Assembly (NCBI GenBank): GCA_046533095.1
Contig: JAJQRA010000002.1
Coordinates: 1 to 30,537, forward strand
Direction of reading: 5' to 3'
Length of the DNA stretch: 30,537 nucleotides
Origin: ZAX-1 sp046533095
Lineage (GTDB): Bacteria; Bacillota; Clostridia; Lachnospirales; Lachnospiraceae
This document shows, piece after piece, positions 14,710-22,173 of this stretch. Both the position numbers and the translations under genes were made by a program. Numbering within the stretch: the stretch's first letter is position 1; every line of letters begins with the position of its first letter. Below the pieces are notes generated by a model. The model ran no database searches and was not told the origin of the DNA. It saw only the letters and a program-made list of their open reading frames with translations.

Positions 14710-15001
14710 TTGCCGTGCGCCAATGATGCTGGTGAGACGCAAACTCGGCTATGCCAATATCCAGTTCGACCACCACCTATCCGCGCGAAGGCACCGCTGT
14801 CTGTTTTTGCTTTTAGCGGCCGTTAGGCTTGCCGCCTTTCCACACCTTGTTCGCAAGGGGCTTGGGTTTTGCACTTTTAAAGGGGGCCGCACCGGAGATG
14901 AGGTTCATCACTGACAATATAGTCAATCATCAAACTCTATAAATACGCTTTATTAATGTGTTGCGGTTCGGCAAAAAATTGTCCAAAAGTAGGTTGACAT
15001 A

Positions 15002-15115
15002 TCACCAAGATTCAATAATACCAACATCAATGATGCGCATCTGCGTTGCCTGAATCTTGCGGGCGAAAGACCACGCCTGCATCGCCTTCAAATCTTCTTT
15101 GGTGTGTTTTATCAT
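15002..15115 (-). pseudogene. PAPS-reductase-like N-terminal fragment
   Basis: A 37-codon frame starts at ATG 15115 behind GGAAGG and reads MIKHTKEDLKAMQAWSFARK, then IQATQMRIIDVG before a stop. The pattern KxDLxxMQxWxxxRKIQxTQxRI is how phosphoadenosine-phosphosulfate-reductase-family (ATP pyrophosphatase fold) proteins of clostridia tend to start, as far as I recall. The SGGKDS loop that should follow is absent. The IS3 right end lies 17 bp further on, so the gene was probably cut during the IS3 event. Confidence 0.4.
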
Positions 15116-15198
15116 CCGCCCTTCCGGGATCATGTATAAATAACTTGAATAATACGCTTTTCCAAGGTATTATCATCCGCCCCTCTGGGGTCATGTAT
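15110..15198. repeat. 28-bp direct repeat, two copies 61 bp apart
   Basis: TATCATCCGCCC...ATCATGTAT at 15110-15137 and a variant at 15171-15198 differ at a few positions, some compensatory within the CCC-GGG dyad. On the minus strand each copy carries a ribosome binding site followed by ATGATA, so this is a duplicated translation start region. The rest of 14986-15320 has no other gene. Confidence 0.7.
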
Positions 15199-15320
15199 CA
15201 AACGCAATCTTCTGTGCATACTATGTTGCAAAGCCAATAGACTGCTAATTGCGTTTCACATGCTTGACGAATGCAAAATTTTATGCTAAACTGATATCCA
15301 TATCGAAAGGAGTGATTTCA

Positions 15321-15599
15321 ATGGCCAACAAAACATCCAACGTTAGTTTCCGTGTTGATACAGACATCAAAAATCAAGCGGATAGACTTTTTTCCGAACT
15401 CGGACTCAATATGACCACCGCGTTTAACATCTTCATTCGCCAAGCCGTGCGCGAAGGGTCTATCCCTTTCAACATCACCGTCAACACGCCGAATGCGGAA
15501 ACAGTGGCGGCAATGCTTGAAGCGGAGCGGATTGGAAGCGACCCTTCCGTCAAACGCTATTCCGATGTTAAAGAAGCATTACTGGAGCTTAAATTATGA
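15321..15599 (+). CDS. RelB/DinJ-family antitoxin
   Basis: This 92-residue antitoxin has an N-terminal ribbon-helix-helix (TSNVSFRVDTDIKNQADRLF, LGLNMTTAFNIFIRQAVREG) that binds the operon's operator. A C-terminal helical tail (VKRYSDVKEALLELKL) normally wraps the toxin. GAAAGGAGTG before 15321 fixes the start. Its stop overlaps the toxin start by 4 nt (ATGA). The antitoxin is intact although the partner toxin is frameshifted. Confidence 0.9.
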   Translation: MANKTSNVSFRVDTDIKNQADRLFSELGLNMTTAFNIFIRQAVREGSIPFNITVNTPNAETVAAMLEAERIGSDPSVKRYSDVKEALLELKL

Positions 15600-15867
15600 G
15601 CCGCAATGTCGTTTGGACAACACAATTCAAGAAGGACTACAAGTTGGCGATGAAGCTCAGCTTGGACATATCCCAGCTTGATGAGTGTATCCGCTTGCTT
15701 GCCGCACGTACCCAACTGCTGCCGAAATTTCGCGATCATGAACTCACCGGTAAGTTGGGCATCGGGAATGCCACGTTCAGCCTGATTGGTTGCTCGTCTA
15801 CTGCCTAGAGGACGATGACCTGATTCTTGTTCTGTCCCGCACCGGTTCTCACAGCGACCTATTTTGA
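15596..15867 (+). pseudogene. YafQ/RelE-type toxin, frameshifted
   Basis: The toxin begins well (VVWTTQFKKDYKLAMK, ISQLDECIRLLA, KFRDHELTGK) and then shifts frame near 15755-15770 and stops at 15808. In the next frame the family C-terminus continues as ECHVQPDWLLVYCLEDDDLI and LVLSRTGSHSDLF to a stop at 15867, including the catalytic-region His and C-terminal SHSDLF. A single-base change near GGGCATCGGG explains it. The ribosome-dependent mRNA interferase is probably inactive, leaving the antitoxin alone. Confidence 0.85.
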
Positions 15868-16025
15868 TTTCCAGCGGCCGCCTTCGCGGGCGGTAATCTC
15901 CAAATTTTCTCGTATACGCAACCAACCGTTCCTTATCCGTAAACGGTAAATCATGCGTACCCAATATAAGTAAAGCTACCACGACTGGCAGCTTTTACAT
16001 TATGATTTTTATTTTCGGCATTCTT

Positions 16026-16072
16026 GCAAGTCCCACAATTCAGTAAAATCAAGGCTTGCGGGACTTTTTTAT
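16026..16072 (+). terminator. Intrinsic terminator after the toxin-antitoxin genes
   Basis: AAGTCCC (16028-16034) pairs with GGGACTT (16060-16066), followed by TTTTATT. The loop is long (25 nt) but part of it can also pair (GCAAG with CTTGC). The remaining 15868-16243 interval shows no other clear gene. Confidence 0.45.
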
Positions 16073-16162
16073 TGTTTCAGGCATCAAGCACAGGATGCTA
16101 TCATACCTTAATACAAAAATGCAGCAAGAAGGCAGTAATGGTTGCGGCTTGAATTCTATTCG

Positions 16163-16194
16163 AAAAGCAGCCCCCCAACGGCGAGGCTGCTCTT
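16163..16194 (-). terminator. Intrinsic terminator of the GLUG-repeat gene
   Basis: On the minus strand AAGAGCAGCC, a 12-nt loop and GGCTGCTTTT form a GC-rich stem with a short T-run, 50 bp after the stop of the large surface protein gene. Confidence 0.65.
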
Positions 16195-16243
16195 CTAAGA
16201 TACGGTATGTGTTCCAGCGCTTATCACTGTCCGCACCTTTTGC

Positions 16244-19200
16244 TTATTTCTTTATCTCCACGCTCTTTGCTTTTCCGTAGCTTCCATATACCTTGCTCCC
16301 TGTGGAATCTGTTTTATATGCACGAACCTTTACATAGTAGGTTTTCCCTTTTTTAAGGCTTTTGATTGTCTTTTTTAGGGTTGTGCCTGTTGTGCTTTTT
16401 GTTGTGGGCTTCGTAAATTTTTTGCTCGTGGAATAGGCGATTTCATAGCCTTTTGCCCCATTTACTTTCGCATAGCTTACCGAAAGCTGCTTGCTTTTGC
16501 TGTTCTTTAGGGTCGGCGTCCCGCCCTGTTTTGGCTTCGCTACCTTGCTCCACTGTGCGTACAATGTCTGGTCTTTGGTTATTTGCGTATTGGGCGTTAC
16601 CTTGCTCCCGCCTTTTTTCTCTGTATACCAGCCTTTGAAGGTGTACCCTTTTTTCTGTACGGTTGGGAGTTCCCCGATTGTTTGATTGTAGCCCACATTT
16701 CGTTTGGTGCTGCTTAGCTTTGTGCCGCTGTTCTTGTCAAATGTTACGGTATAGGTTTTTGCTTGTGATTCTACCTGTTCCCACTGGGCATAGATCGTCT
16801 GGCTCTTTGTTGGCCTTGTAGTGCTTTCTACCTTGCTCCCGCCACTTTTATCCGTGTACCAGCCCTTTAACGTATAGCCGGTTCGGCTCACGCTTGGCAA
16901 TGCCCCTATGGCTGCCCCCTGCGTTACGGCTATGCTTGACCTGCTTAGGCCCGTCCCGCCGTTTGCATCAAATGTTATGGTGTAGGTTTTTTCTTCTTTA
17001 GGCTCACCCTTTGCGTTTACCTGTATGCTTACTGTTGCCTTTACGGTAGTACTGTTTTCCGTATACGCTATGGACAGCGTCTTCTCTCCTACCGTGTTCA
17101 TGTCTATATTGGATGCATTGGTGGTGTATCCCGCTACCTCTTTTGACGTGCTGTCCGAATAGGTGGCCGTTACCGTCAAGTCGTCTGTGGTCAGCTCGTC
17201 CCCTACGGTATATACCGTCTTGACCTTGAGTGCCTCTAGGGATGTCACTTTTGCTGCAGCAGGAGGGTTTTTATCTGGAACTTCAGGCCCATCCTCTGCC
17301 TTTACCTGTATGCTTACTTCTGCCTCTACGGTAGTGCCATTTTCCGTATACGCTATGGACAGCGTCTTCTCTCCTACCGTGTTCATGTCTATATCAGATG
17401 CATTGGTAGTGTATCCTGTTACCGCTTTTGACGTGCCGTCCGAATAGGTGGCCGTTACCGCCAAGTCGTCTGTGCCCAGCTCGTCCCCTACGGTATATAC
17501 CGTCTTGGCCTTGAGTGCCTCTAGGGATTCCGCTTTTACTGCAACAGGAGGGTTTTCATCTGGAGCTTTTGTATACTCCGTCTGCCACATAAGCTGTGGA
17601 AATTCATAGTCCGGTACCATTTTCCAAACTGTATTAAAGTCCCAGTCAATCTCTTGGTATGTCGATTGGCTGTAGAAATCGGCAAGCGGCAGTTGTGTAA
17701 CTGACTCATCCTCATTCGTAATACCGGCAATATCATTTCGCGAAAGGTTGCCTGTGCTAGTATATGGTGAAACGGATAAATTGGATGCATTGGCAATAAT
17801 AGAACTGTTAAACTCAGTAATGGGATTGATAACCTCAATAACGGGATTGTTCCTAGCAGATCCCTTTGCGGTGATGCCTGCACATAATGACACACAGTTT
17901 TCGATCGTGCTGCCATTATAGTAAATGCTTGCTATCCCGCCCGCATAGGCGAAGGAGGGGAAGTCGGAGGTGGTGGAAATATCTCCTGTGTTGTAGCAGT
18001 TGCTGATTGTGATATTCGTGGCCAAGCCATTGCCAAAGCCATATCCTACTATCCCACCCGCATAGGAAGCGGCACCAGCGCCGGAGGAGGCAATATCTCC
18101 TGTGTTGTAGCAGTCTCTGATTATGATATTAGAGCCGGAGCCATTGCCATTGCCAAAACCTACTATCCCACCCGCATAGGACTCATGGGAGGATGACGAT
18201 GAGGAAATCGCTCCTGTGCTATAGCAGCCGCTGATAGTGAGTTCAATGCCATCGCCCACTATCCCACCCGCATGGGAGTAATAGTCGGAGGCGGCGGCAG
18301 AAATCGCTCCTGTATTGTAGCAGTCGCTGATTTCAATATTCCTGCCAGTGCCATTGCCATAGCCTACTATTCCGCCCGCACAGGGGTTGTCGCTGGAATC
18401 CGATGAGGAGGAAATCGCTCCTGTGTTATAGCAGTCTCTGATTGTCGAGACACCGCCATGGACTATGCCTGTTATCCCGCCCGCATCGGCATAGGAGGCG
18501 AAGCCTGATGAGGTGGATGAGGAAATATCTCCTGTGTTGTAGCAGTCGCTGATTGTGATATCAGGGGCATCGCCTATTATCCCGCCTGCATAGGAGTAGT
18601 AGCTGGAATCAGGGGTGGAAATAGTTCCTGTGTTGTAGCAGTCGCTGATTGTGATACCGCCGGAGACACCACGACCTACTATCCCGCCCACATTGTAGGA
18701 CTGGCGGTAGAACTGTTCAGAGGTGGGGGAGGAAATATCTCCTGTGTTGTAGCAGTTGCTGATTGCGACCGTTCCACAGCCTGCTATCCCGCCCGCATCA
18801 GAGTTTTCGCAAGGGGATGCAGAAATATCTCCTGTGTTGTAGCAGTCGCTGATTGTGATCCTAAGGCTCTCGCCTACTATCCCGCCCGCATGGGAATTGG
18901 AATTGCCAGAGTAGGGGGAAGAAATCGCTCCTGTGTTGTAGCAGTTGCTGATTGTGTTACTGCCGATGCCAGCAAAACCTACTATCCCGCCCACAGAAAC
19001 TCCGGTGCCTAAATTTCCTTCTTCCATTCCTACATTTTTAACTGTTACTTGTTGCACATACCCAAACAGCCCAGCATGTGCAACATCACCAGTAATAGTC
19101 ATCTTCTTTATTACATGCCCTTGACCGTCAAAAGTACCTGTAAATGGTGCACCAAGAGACCCGATTGGTGTCCATTCTCCACCGCTCAAGTCAATATCTT

Positions 19201-19465
19201 CAATCAATACATATGAACCGCCAAGTGGATATCCTTCCGTACCAATTTTCGCCAGCTCTTCGGCATCGGATATCTTTATCGCGCTAGGATCTGCATCGTC
19301 AATCGGCGCAAGAAATTTGCCATTTGAGCCATAGCTTGGTGCGTTCGCTGCCGCTGCCGCTATTGTCGGCGCAAACGGTATTGGAATTGATGCCGCCATA
19401 ACAACCGCCATCAGTAATGCCAGTGCCTTTTTCCCAATTTTCAAAGAATCCTTTTTTCTAAACAT
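16244..19465 (-). CDS. Secreted GLUG-repeat surface protein
   Basis: This 1073-residue exported protein is a likely adhesin or matrix protein. The signal peptide is LKIGKKALALLMAVVMAASI followed by Ala-rich cleavage sites. After a ~110-residue lead come ten near-perfect GLUG-type repeats (core GGIVGxG...I[ST][ND]CYNTG[AD]IS), about residues 150-560, then an eleventh degenerate one. Next are two near-identical Ig-like (Big_3-type) domains starting at SLEALK[AV]KTVYTVGDEL, two InlB B-repeats (ITFDANGGTG...GYTLKGWYTDKSGGSKV...YAQW), and a C-terminal fibronectin-III-like domain (GYEIAYSTSKKF, GKTYYVKVRAY). No LPXTG or S-layer anchor is seen, so it is secreted or held by other means. The start at 19465 (M in MFRKKD) is chosen over the TTG at 19507 because GCGAGG precedes it. 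Confidence 0.9.
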   Translation of the reverse strand: MFRKKDSLKIGKKALALLMAVVMAASIPIPFAPTIAAAAANAPSYGSNGKFLAPIDDADPSAIKISDAEELAKIGTEGYPLGGSYVLIEDIDLSGGEWTPIGSLGAPFTGTFDGQGHVIKKMTITGDVAHAGLFGYVQQVTVKNVGMEEGNLGTGVSVGGIVGFAGIGSNTISNCYNTGAISSPYSGNSNSHAGGIVGESLRITISDCYNTGDISASPCENSDAGGIAGCGTVAISNCYNTGDISSPTSEQFYRQSYNVGGIVGRGVSGGITISDCYNTGTISTPDSSYYSYAGGIIGDAPDITISDCYNTGDISSSTSSGFASYADAGGITGIVHGGVSTIRDCYNTGAISSSSDSSDNPCAGGIVGYGNGTGRNIEISDCYNTGAISAAASDYYSHAGGIVGDGIELTISGCYSTGAISSSSSSHESYAGGIVGFGNGNGSGSNIIIRDCYNTGDIASSGAGAASYAGGIVGYGFGNGLATNITISNCYNTGDISTTSDFPSFAYAGGIASIYYNGSTIENCVSLCAGITAKGSARNNPVIEVINPITEFNSSIIANASNLSVSPYTSTGNLSRNDIAGITNEDESVTQLPLADFYSQSTYQEIDWDFNTVWKMVPDYEFPQLMWQTEYTKAPDENPPVAVKAESLEALKAKTVYTVGDELGTDDLAVTATYSDGTSKAVTGYTTNASDIDMNTVGEKTLSIAYTENGTTVEAEVSIQVKAEDGPEVPDKNPPAAAKVTSLEALKVKTVYTVGDELTTDDLTVTATYSDSTSKEVAGYTTNASNIDMNTVGEKTLSIAYTENSTTVKATVSIQVNAKGEPKEEKTYTITFDANGGTGLSRSSIAVTQGAAIGALPSVSRTGYTLKGWYTDKSGGSKVESTTRPTKSQTIYAQWEQVESQAKTYTVTFDKNSGTKLSSTKRNVGYNQTIGELPTVQKKGYTFKGWYTEKKGGSKVTPNTQITKDQTLYAQWSKVAKPKQGGTPTLKNSKSKQLSVSYAKVNGAKGYEIAYSTSKKFTKPTTKSTTGTTLKKTIKSLKKGKTYYVKVRAYKTDSTGSKVYGSYGKAKSVEIKK

Positions 19466-19679
19466 AAGGTATACCTCGCTTTTGCTTGTTTCCAGACATA
19501 GCAACAACTGCGTTTCTTGCGCTGTTCCAGCCTATTTTGTCAACATGTTAGCTTTGTATCACTTCTCTTTGAGTCATTTCAATTGTATGTCGCTATTTTT
19601 TTATAATTTACCATATTTTGTGTTGCTTGTCAAATTAAGCGATGCTTATCCAGGGTTGTCCGGTATATGCATATGTAGA

Positions 19680-19986
19680 TATGCTGCAGGAAAAAATAGC
19701 CTATATTAAGCAGATTGGATGAGGAAACAAGGTCATTGCGCGTGTGGATTTTCTCGCCAAAGCCGATCGTCACATCCATCGTGACCTCGTTGTTCTTCTG
19801 CGCTTCAGCATTAAGGCTTTCAACCCGCTCCTTTGCATAGGCCAGGGGATCGTCCGTTATTTTTAGGAGCTCGGAATGTTTGCCTATTCGCGCAATGTTT
19901 TTGGTCGTGGTCTTCTTGCCGCTACGGTATCCCTGCTGGATAAAATACGTGGGATCTTTTGACTTTCTATCATAATTCAGTTTCAT
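19680..19986 (-). pseudogene. IS1634-like transposase, N-terminal fragment
   Basis: About 100 residues match the start of a large DDE transposase of the IS1634/ISChy type: KLNYDRKSKDPTYFIQQG, KKTTTKNIARIGKHSELLKI and LNIGYFFLQHIY. The match ends there and the frame stops at 19630 after unrelated residues, so more than three quarters of the protein, including the DDE core, is missing. AAAAGGAGGTGCTCC before the start is preserved. No inverted repeats were recognised. Confidence 0.8.
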
Positions 19987-20140
19987 GGAGCACCTCCTTT
20001 TTATTATATCATGATATACAACTTAAACAAAAAATAAATTTGGAAACTTGCCAATGACTACTTGTCACAATCCTTATACAATTGTATCTATATTTTTCAC
20101 AATGTATATGCTATACTATTTGAATAAGGCATGTAATAAT

Positions 20141-20599
20141 ATGGCAATAGGCAGAAGTATAGGAATAGGCGAAAATATAAAACGCAACAGAAAAGAAAAG
20201 GAATTGACACAAAGGGAACTGGCGGAAAAAAGTGGGATGTCGGAAATATCCATTCGCAAATATGAGGCTGAACAACGTACTCCAAAAATTGATACTATAA
20301 TCGCTATAGCAAACGCCCTTGAAATACGTTCTGATATTTTGTTAGATAGCAAGTATTACACCGAACACATACAAAATGTTAGAGAATATTATTTTCCAGA
20401 AGAACAACATGCCCCGATGAATTGGGAAGATAGAAATAATCTAGCAACAATGGAATATCGTCACGTCATACCATTCATAGAATACCTTAATTTTATTGGG
20501 TACGAAATTCGTATAGCAGATAACGGCAAATATGACTTCATTTTACTTATCAAGGATACTAGGGAAGAATTTGCCCGAGGTTATAATTGTTTCACCTAG
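20141..20599 (+). CDS. XRE-family regulator with C-terminal extension
   Basis: This 152-residue protein has an N-terminal helix-turn-helix (IGENIKRNRKEKELTQRELA, GMSEISIRKYEAEQRTPK, IAIANALEIRSDILLD). A ~75-residue C-terminal part ends IAENGKYDFILL-like (IRIADNGKYDFILLIKDTRE) and has no known domain. The start is uncertain. The frame is open from 20048, but 20141 fits the domain and lies just after a TATACT at 20112-20117. The ribosome binding site is weak (AAGG about 13 nt away). It is followed at 23 nt by a 60-residue gene, probably in the same operon. Confidence 0.8.
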   Translation: MAIGRSIGIGENIKRNRKEKELTQRELAEKSGMSEISIRKYEAEQRTPKIDTIIAIANALEIRSDILLDSKYYTEHIQNVREYYFPEEQHAPMNWEDRNNLATMEYRHVIPFIEYLNFIGYEIRIADNGKYDFILLIKDTREEFARGYNCFT

Positions 20600-20622
20600 T
20601 ATGATGTTAGGGGGATTTTAGC

Positions 20623-20805
20623 ATGAATAATTTATCAATTGATGAAATACACGAAATAAGGCGCATCAACTCCGAAAAGATAAAAGATATGAGCGTTGAA
20701 GAAATAGTTGCATTCAGGAAATTAAAAGCCGACCCCATTATACAGCGTTTAGAAAAAATAAGGCATGAAAACACTCAACCTCCAGTCCTCCACGCCAAGG
20801 GGTGA
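20623..20805 (+). CDS. 60-residue charged protein downstream of XRE
   Basis: This small protein is helical and highly charged: SIDEIHEIRRINSEKIKDMS and VEEIVAFRKLKADPIIQRLE. AGGGGGA before the ATG is a strong ribosome binding site. Short proteins of the form xxEIHxIRxExxxxTKxMxxEE occur widely next to small nucleases or toxins in Firmicutes, in my recollection without defined function. The last six residues (VLHAKG) are encoded by the first unit of the 41-bp repeat array, so the natural C-terminus may have been replaced by the repeat. Confidence 0.65.
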   Translation: MNNLSIDEIHEIRRINSEKIKDMSVEEIVAFRKLKADPIIQRLEKIRHENTQPPVLHAKG

Positions 20806-20923
20806 CCGAAATGCTCTCCCTTCAATGCTCCATGTCAAAAGGTGGACGAAATGCTCATCCCTTCAATGCTTCACGCCAAGGGGTGGACGAAATGCTCATC
20901 CCTTCAATGCTCCATGTCAAGGG
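20786..20923. repeat. 41-bp tandem repeat, about 3.4 copies
   Basis: Units begin at 20786, 20826, 20867 and 20908 with TGCTCCATGTCAA or TGCTTCACGCCAA-type starts and share GGTGGACGAAATGCTCATCC. Periods are 40, 41 and 41 bp. The last copy stops after 16 bp. The array sits between the 60-residue gene and the Uma2 gene, and alternate units resemble each other (1 with 3, 2 with 4), suggesting duplication of an 82-bp pair. Confidence 0.85.
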
Positions 20924-20954
20924 ATACTAGCCAAATAGAAAGGAAGTGCAGACC

Positions 20955-21509
20955 ATGCCATTGCAGCAGGAAAAGAAGACCTACACAAACAAAGATTACG
21001 ATTCATTCCCCGAAGATGAAAGGATCGAATTGATTGACGGTCAAATCTACTACCAGTCCGCACCAAGCACCATGCACCAAAGGGTTTTAAATTTTATTAA
21101 TAATGCTATTTATAATCATATCCAATCACACAACGGACCCTGCGAAGTGTTCCCCGCACCTTTTGCTGTTAAATTAAACGAAGGCGACAAGACAACCGTT
21201 GAGCCAGATATAAGCGTAATTTGCGATAAAAGCAAGCTTGACAGCAGGGGCTGCAATGGTGCGCCGGACTGGATTATAGAAATCACTTCCCCTAGCAATT
21301 CCGATCATGACTATATTCTAAAGCTTGGCTTGTACAAAACGGCAGGGGTTCGGGAATACTGGATCGTAGACCCTAAAAACCAGCTCGTTGCAGTCAATTT
21401 CTTTGAAGGCGACAACTTTTTCCCACAACACTATGATTTTACGGATACTATAAAGGTGAGAATATACGAGGACTTGTTCATTGACTTCTCAAAGATTGAC
21501 CTGGAATAG
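20955..21509 (+). CDS. Uma2-family (DUF820) nuclease-like protein
   Basis: This 184-residue protein has the restriction-endonuclease-like (PD-(D/E)XK) fold of the Uma2 family. It shows ERIELIDGQIYY, then the catalytic series VEPDISVIC (Asp), DWIIEITSPSN (Glu), YILKLGLYKTAGVREYWIVDP, and a C-terminal VRIYEDLFIDFS. The cellular role of Uma2 proteins is unknown. They are numerous in cyanobacteria and some Firmicutes. The start at 20955 is chosen over GTG 20946 because AAAGGA is too close to the latter. The 41-bp array lies directly upstream and may influence its expression. Confidence 0.9.
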   Translation: MPLQQEKKTYTNKDYDSFPEDERIELIDGQIYYQSAPSTMHQRVLNFINNAIYNHIQSHNGPCEVFPAPFAVKLNEGDKTTVEPDISVICDKSKLDSRGCNGAPDWIIEITSPSNSDHDYILKLGLYKTAGVREYWIVDPKNQLVAVNFFEGDNFFPQHYDFTDTIKVRIYEDLFIDFSKIDLE

Positions 21510-21540
21510 CGCACACACACCCATTTGGGTGCCACCTGCT

Positions 21541-21755
21541 TCACTCACAACATATTTCCGACATGGTAAAACACTCCTTAATTTTAGATTCCCAAAAGAC
21601 CTGAAAATCAAGGGGCGCAGTTTAGCGTTATTGATTCACTCTTTTCCGCTTTTTATGGTAACGCCGCCTTTCGGGAAAGTCGAGTTTGTCACTTAATGTT
21701 TAAGCCATAATCCGCTGTAAGCAATCCACCATTCGCATATATGGCATCCTCCTTT
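21541..21755 (-). other. Leader peptide and start-site remnant
   Basis: Read on the minus strand, AAAGGAGG (21748-21755) precedes a 12-residue open frame MRMVDCLQRIMA (21700-21738). A GC-rich dyad around TTTCCCGAAAGG follows, then AAGGAGTG and a second start at 21564 that stops after seven codons. This looks like a leader/attenuator followed by a gene start whose body is missing. The gene it once controlled is unknown. Nothing else is seen in 21510-21760. Confidence 0.35.
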
Positions 21756-21760
21756 GTTCA

Positions 21761-21833
21761 AATAAAAAAGGCAGACAGAAACGCCCCGTTTCAGCACTGT
21801 TTTTTTGATGGCTGAAATCGAGTATTTCTGTCT
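21761..21833 (-). terminator. Long nested hairpin terminator
   Basis: AGACAGAAA (21773-21781) pairs with TTTCTGTCT (21825-21833), and inside it TTTCAGC (21789-21795) pairs with GCTGAAA (21811-21817). On the minus strand the stem ends in a T-run read from the A-run at 21762-21769. It is the second terminator after the Cys-rich gene. Confidence 0.65.
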
Positions 21834-21860
21834 ACCCTTTGATTGCTTATAAATAAAAAG

Positions 21861-21897
21861 AGCCGATAATCGTGGTTTTACCCACTAATTATCGGCT
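21861..21897 (-). terminator. Intrinsic terminator of the Cys-rich KTR gene
   Basis: On the minus strand AGCCGATAAT pairs with ATTATCGGCT, extended inside by TGG/CCA, and is followed by CTTTTTATTT. The stem includes the gene's stop codon. It is a strong rho-independent terminator. Confidence 0.8.
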
Positions 21898-22077
21898 TTG
21901 CATCTTAGCGTCTGGCTCTTTAATAACGAATGTATTCAGATGTTTTACATTTAGCAAAGTTTCTTGCTTGCACTTGGGACATAGCAACGGAAAATTCAAA
22001 AGCGTTGTGTCCTTACGCAATTTTATTCTGGTTTTACTCTTACAAACAGGACATAGAAGCCAGTCCGCTTCGCTCAT
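21889..22077 (-). CDS. Cysteine-rich KTR protein
   Basis: This 62-residue protein has two CxxC pairs: CPVCKSKTRIKLRKDT and later CPKCKQETLLNV, the signature of the Cys_rich_KTR family, likely a zinc ribbon. The tail IKEPDAKMQSR is also typical. Members occur in clostridial transposons and, I believe, beside tet genes in Tn916-like elements. No biochemical role is known. The start at 22077 (MSEADW) has AGGGGTGG upstream, while the GTG at 22086 is too near that site. It is followed by two strong terminators. Confidence 0.85.
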   Translation of the reverse strand: MSEADWLLCPVCKSKTRIKLRKDTTLLNFPLLCPKCKQETLLNVKHLNTFVIKEPDAKMQSR

Positions 22078-22173
22078 AATTTCCACCCCTATAGTTCAAT
22101 GCGTGTAAGTTGGAATCTGTTTCGTATTAGTCCAAGTTTTCATTTATTGCTCTGTGGCGGCTGTATACATACA

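Larger units (their letters stand above)
13538..14985 (+). mobile_element. IS3-family insertion sequence, decayed
   Basis: Terminal inverted repeats are TGGACAAATATTTGCCGAAC (13538-13557) and, as reverse complement, TGGACAATTTTTTGCCGAAC (14966-14985), 18 of 20 matching. Between them are orfA and a broken orfB, the usual IS3 layout. The element is 1448 bp long, with an unusual 276-bp stretch between the end of orfB and the right repeat that holds no clear gene. No target duplication is evident. Confidence 0.88.

Noticed and set aside
14813..14908. 31-codon open frame on the minus strand inside the IS3 tail
   Set aside because: It is too short, has no ribosome binding site and no recognisable motif.
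15557..15982. 141-residue open frame on the minus strand
   Set aside because: It runs antisense through the toxin and the end of the antitoxin, has no ribosome binding site or recognisable domain, and the plus-strand families are clear.
17536..17916. 126-residue open frame on the minus strand
   Set aside because: It is a frame-shifted shadow inside the GLUG-repeat gene.
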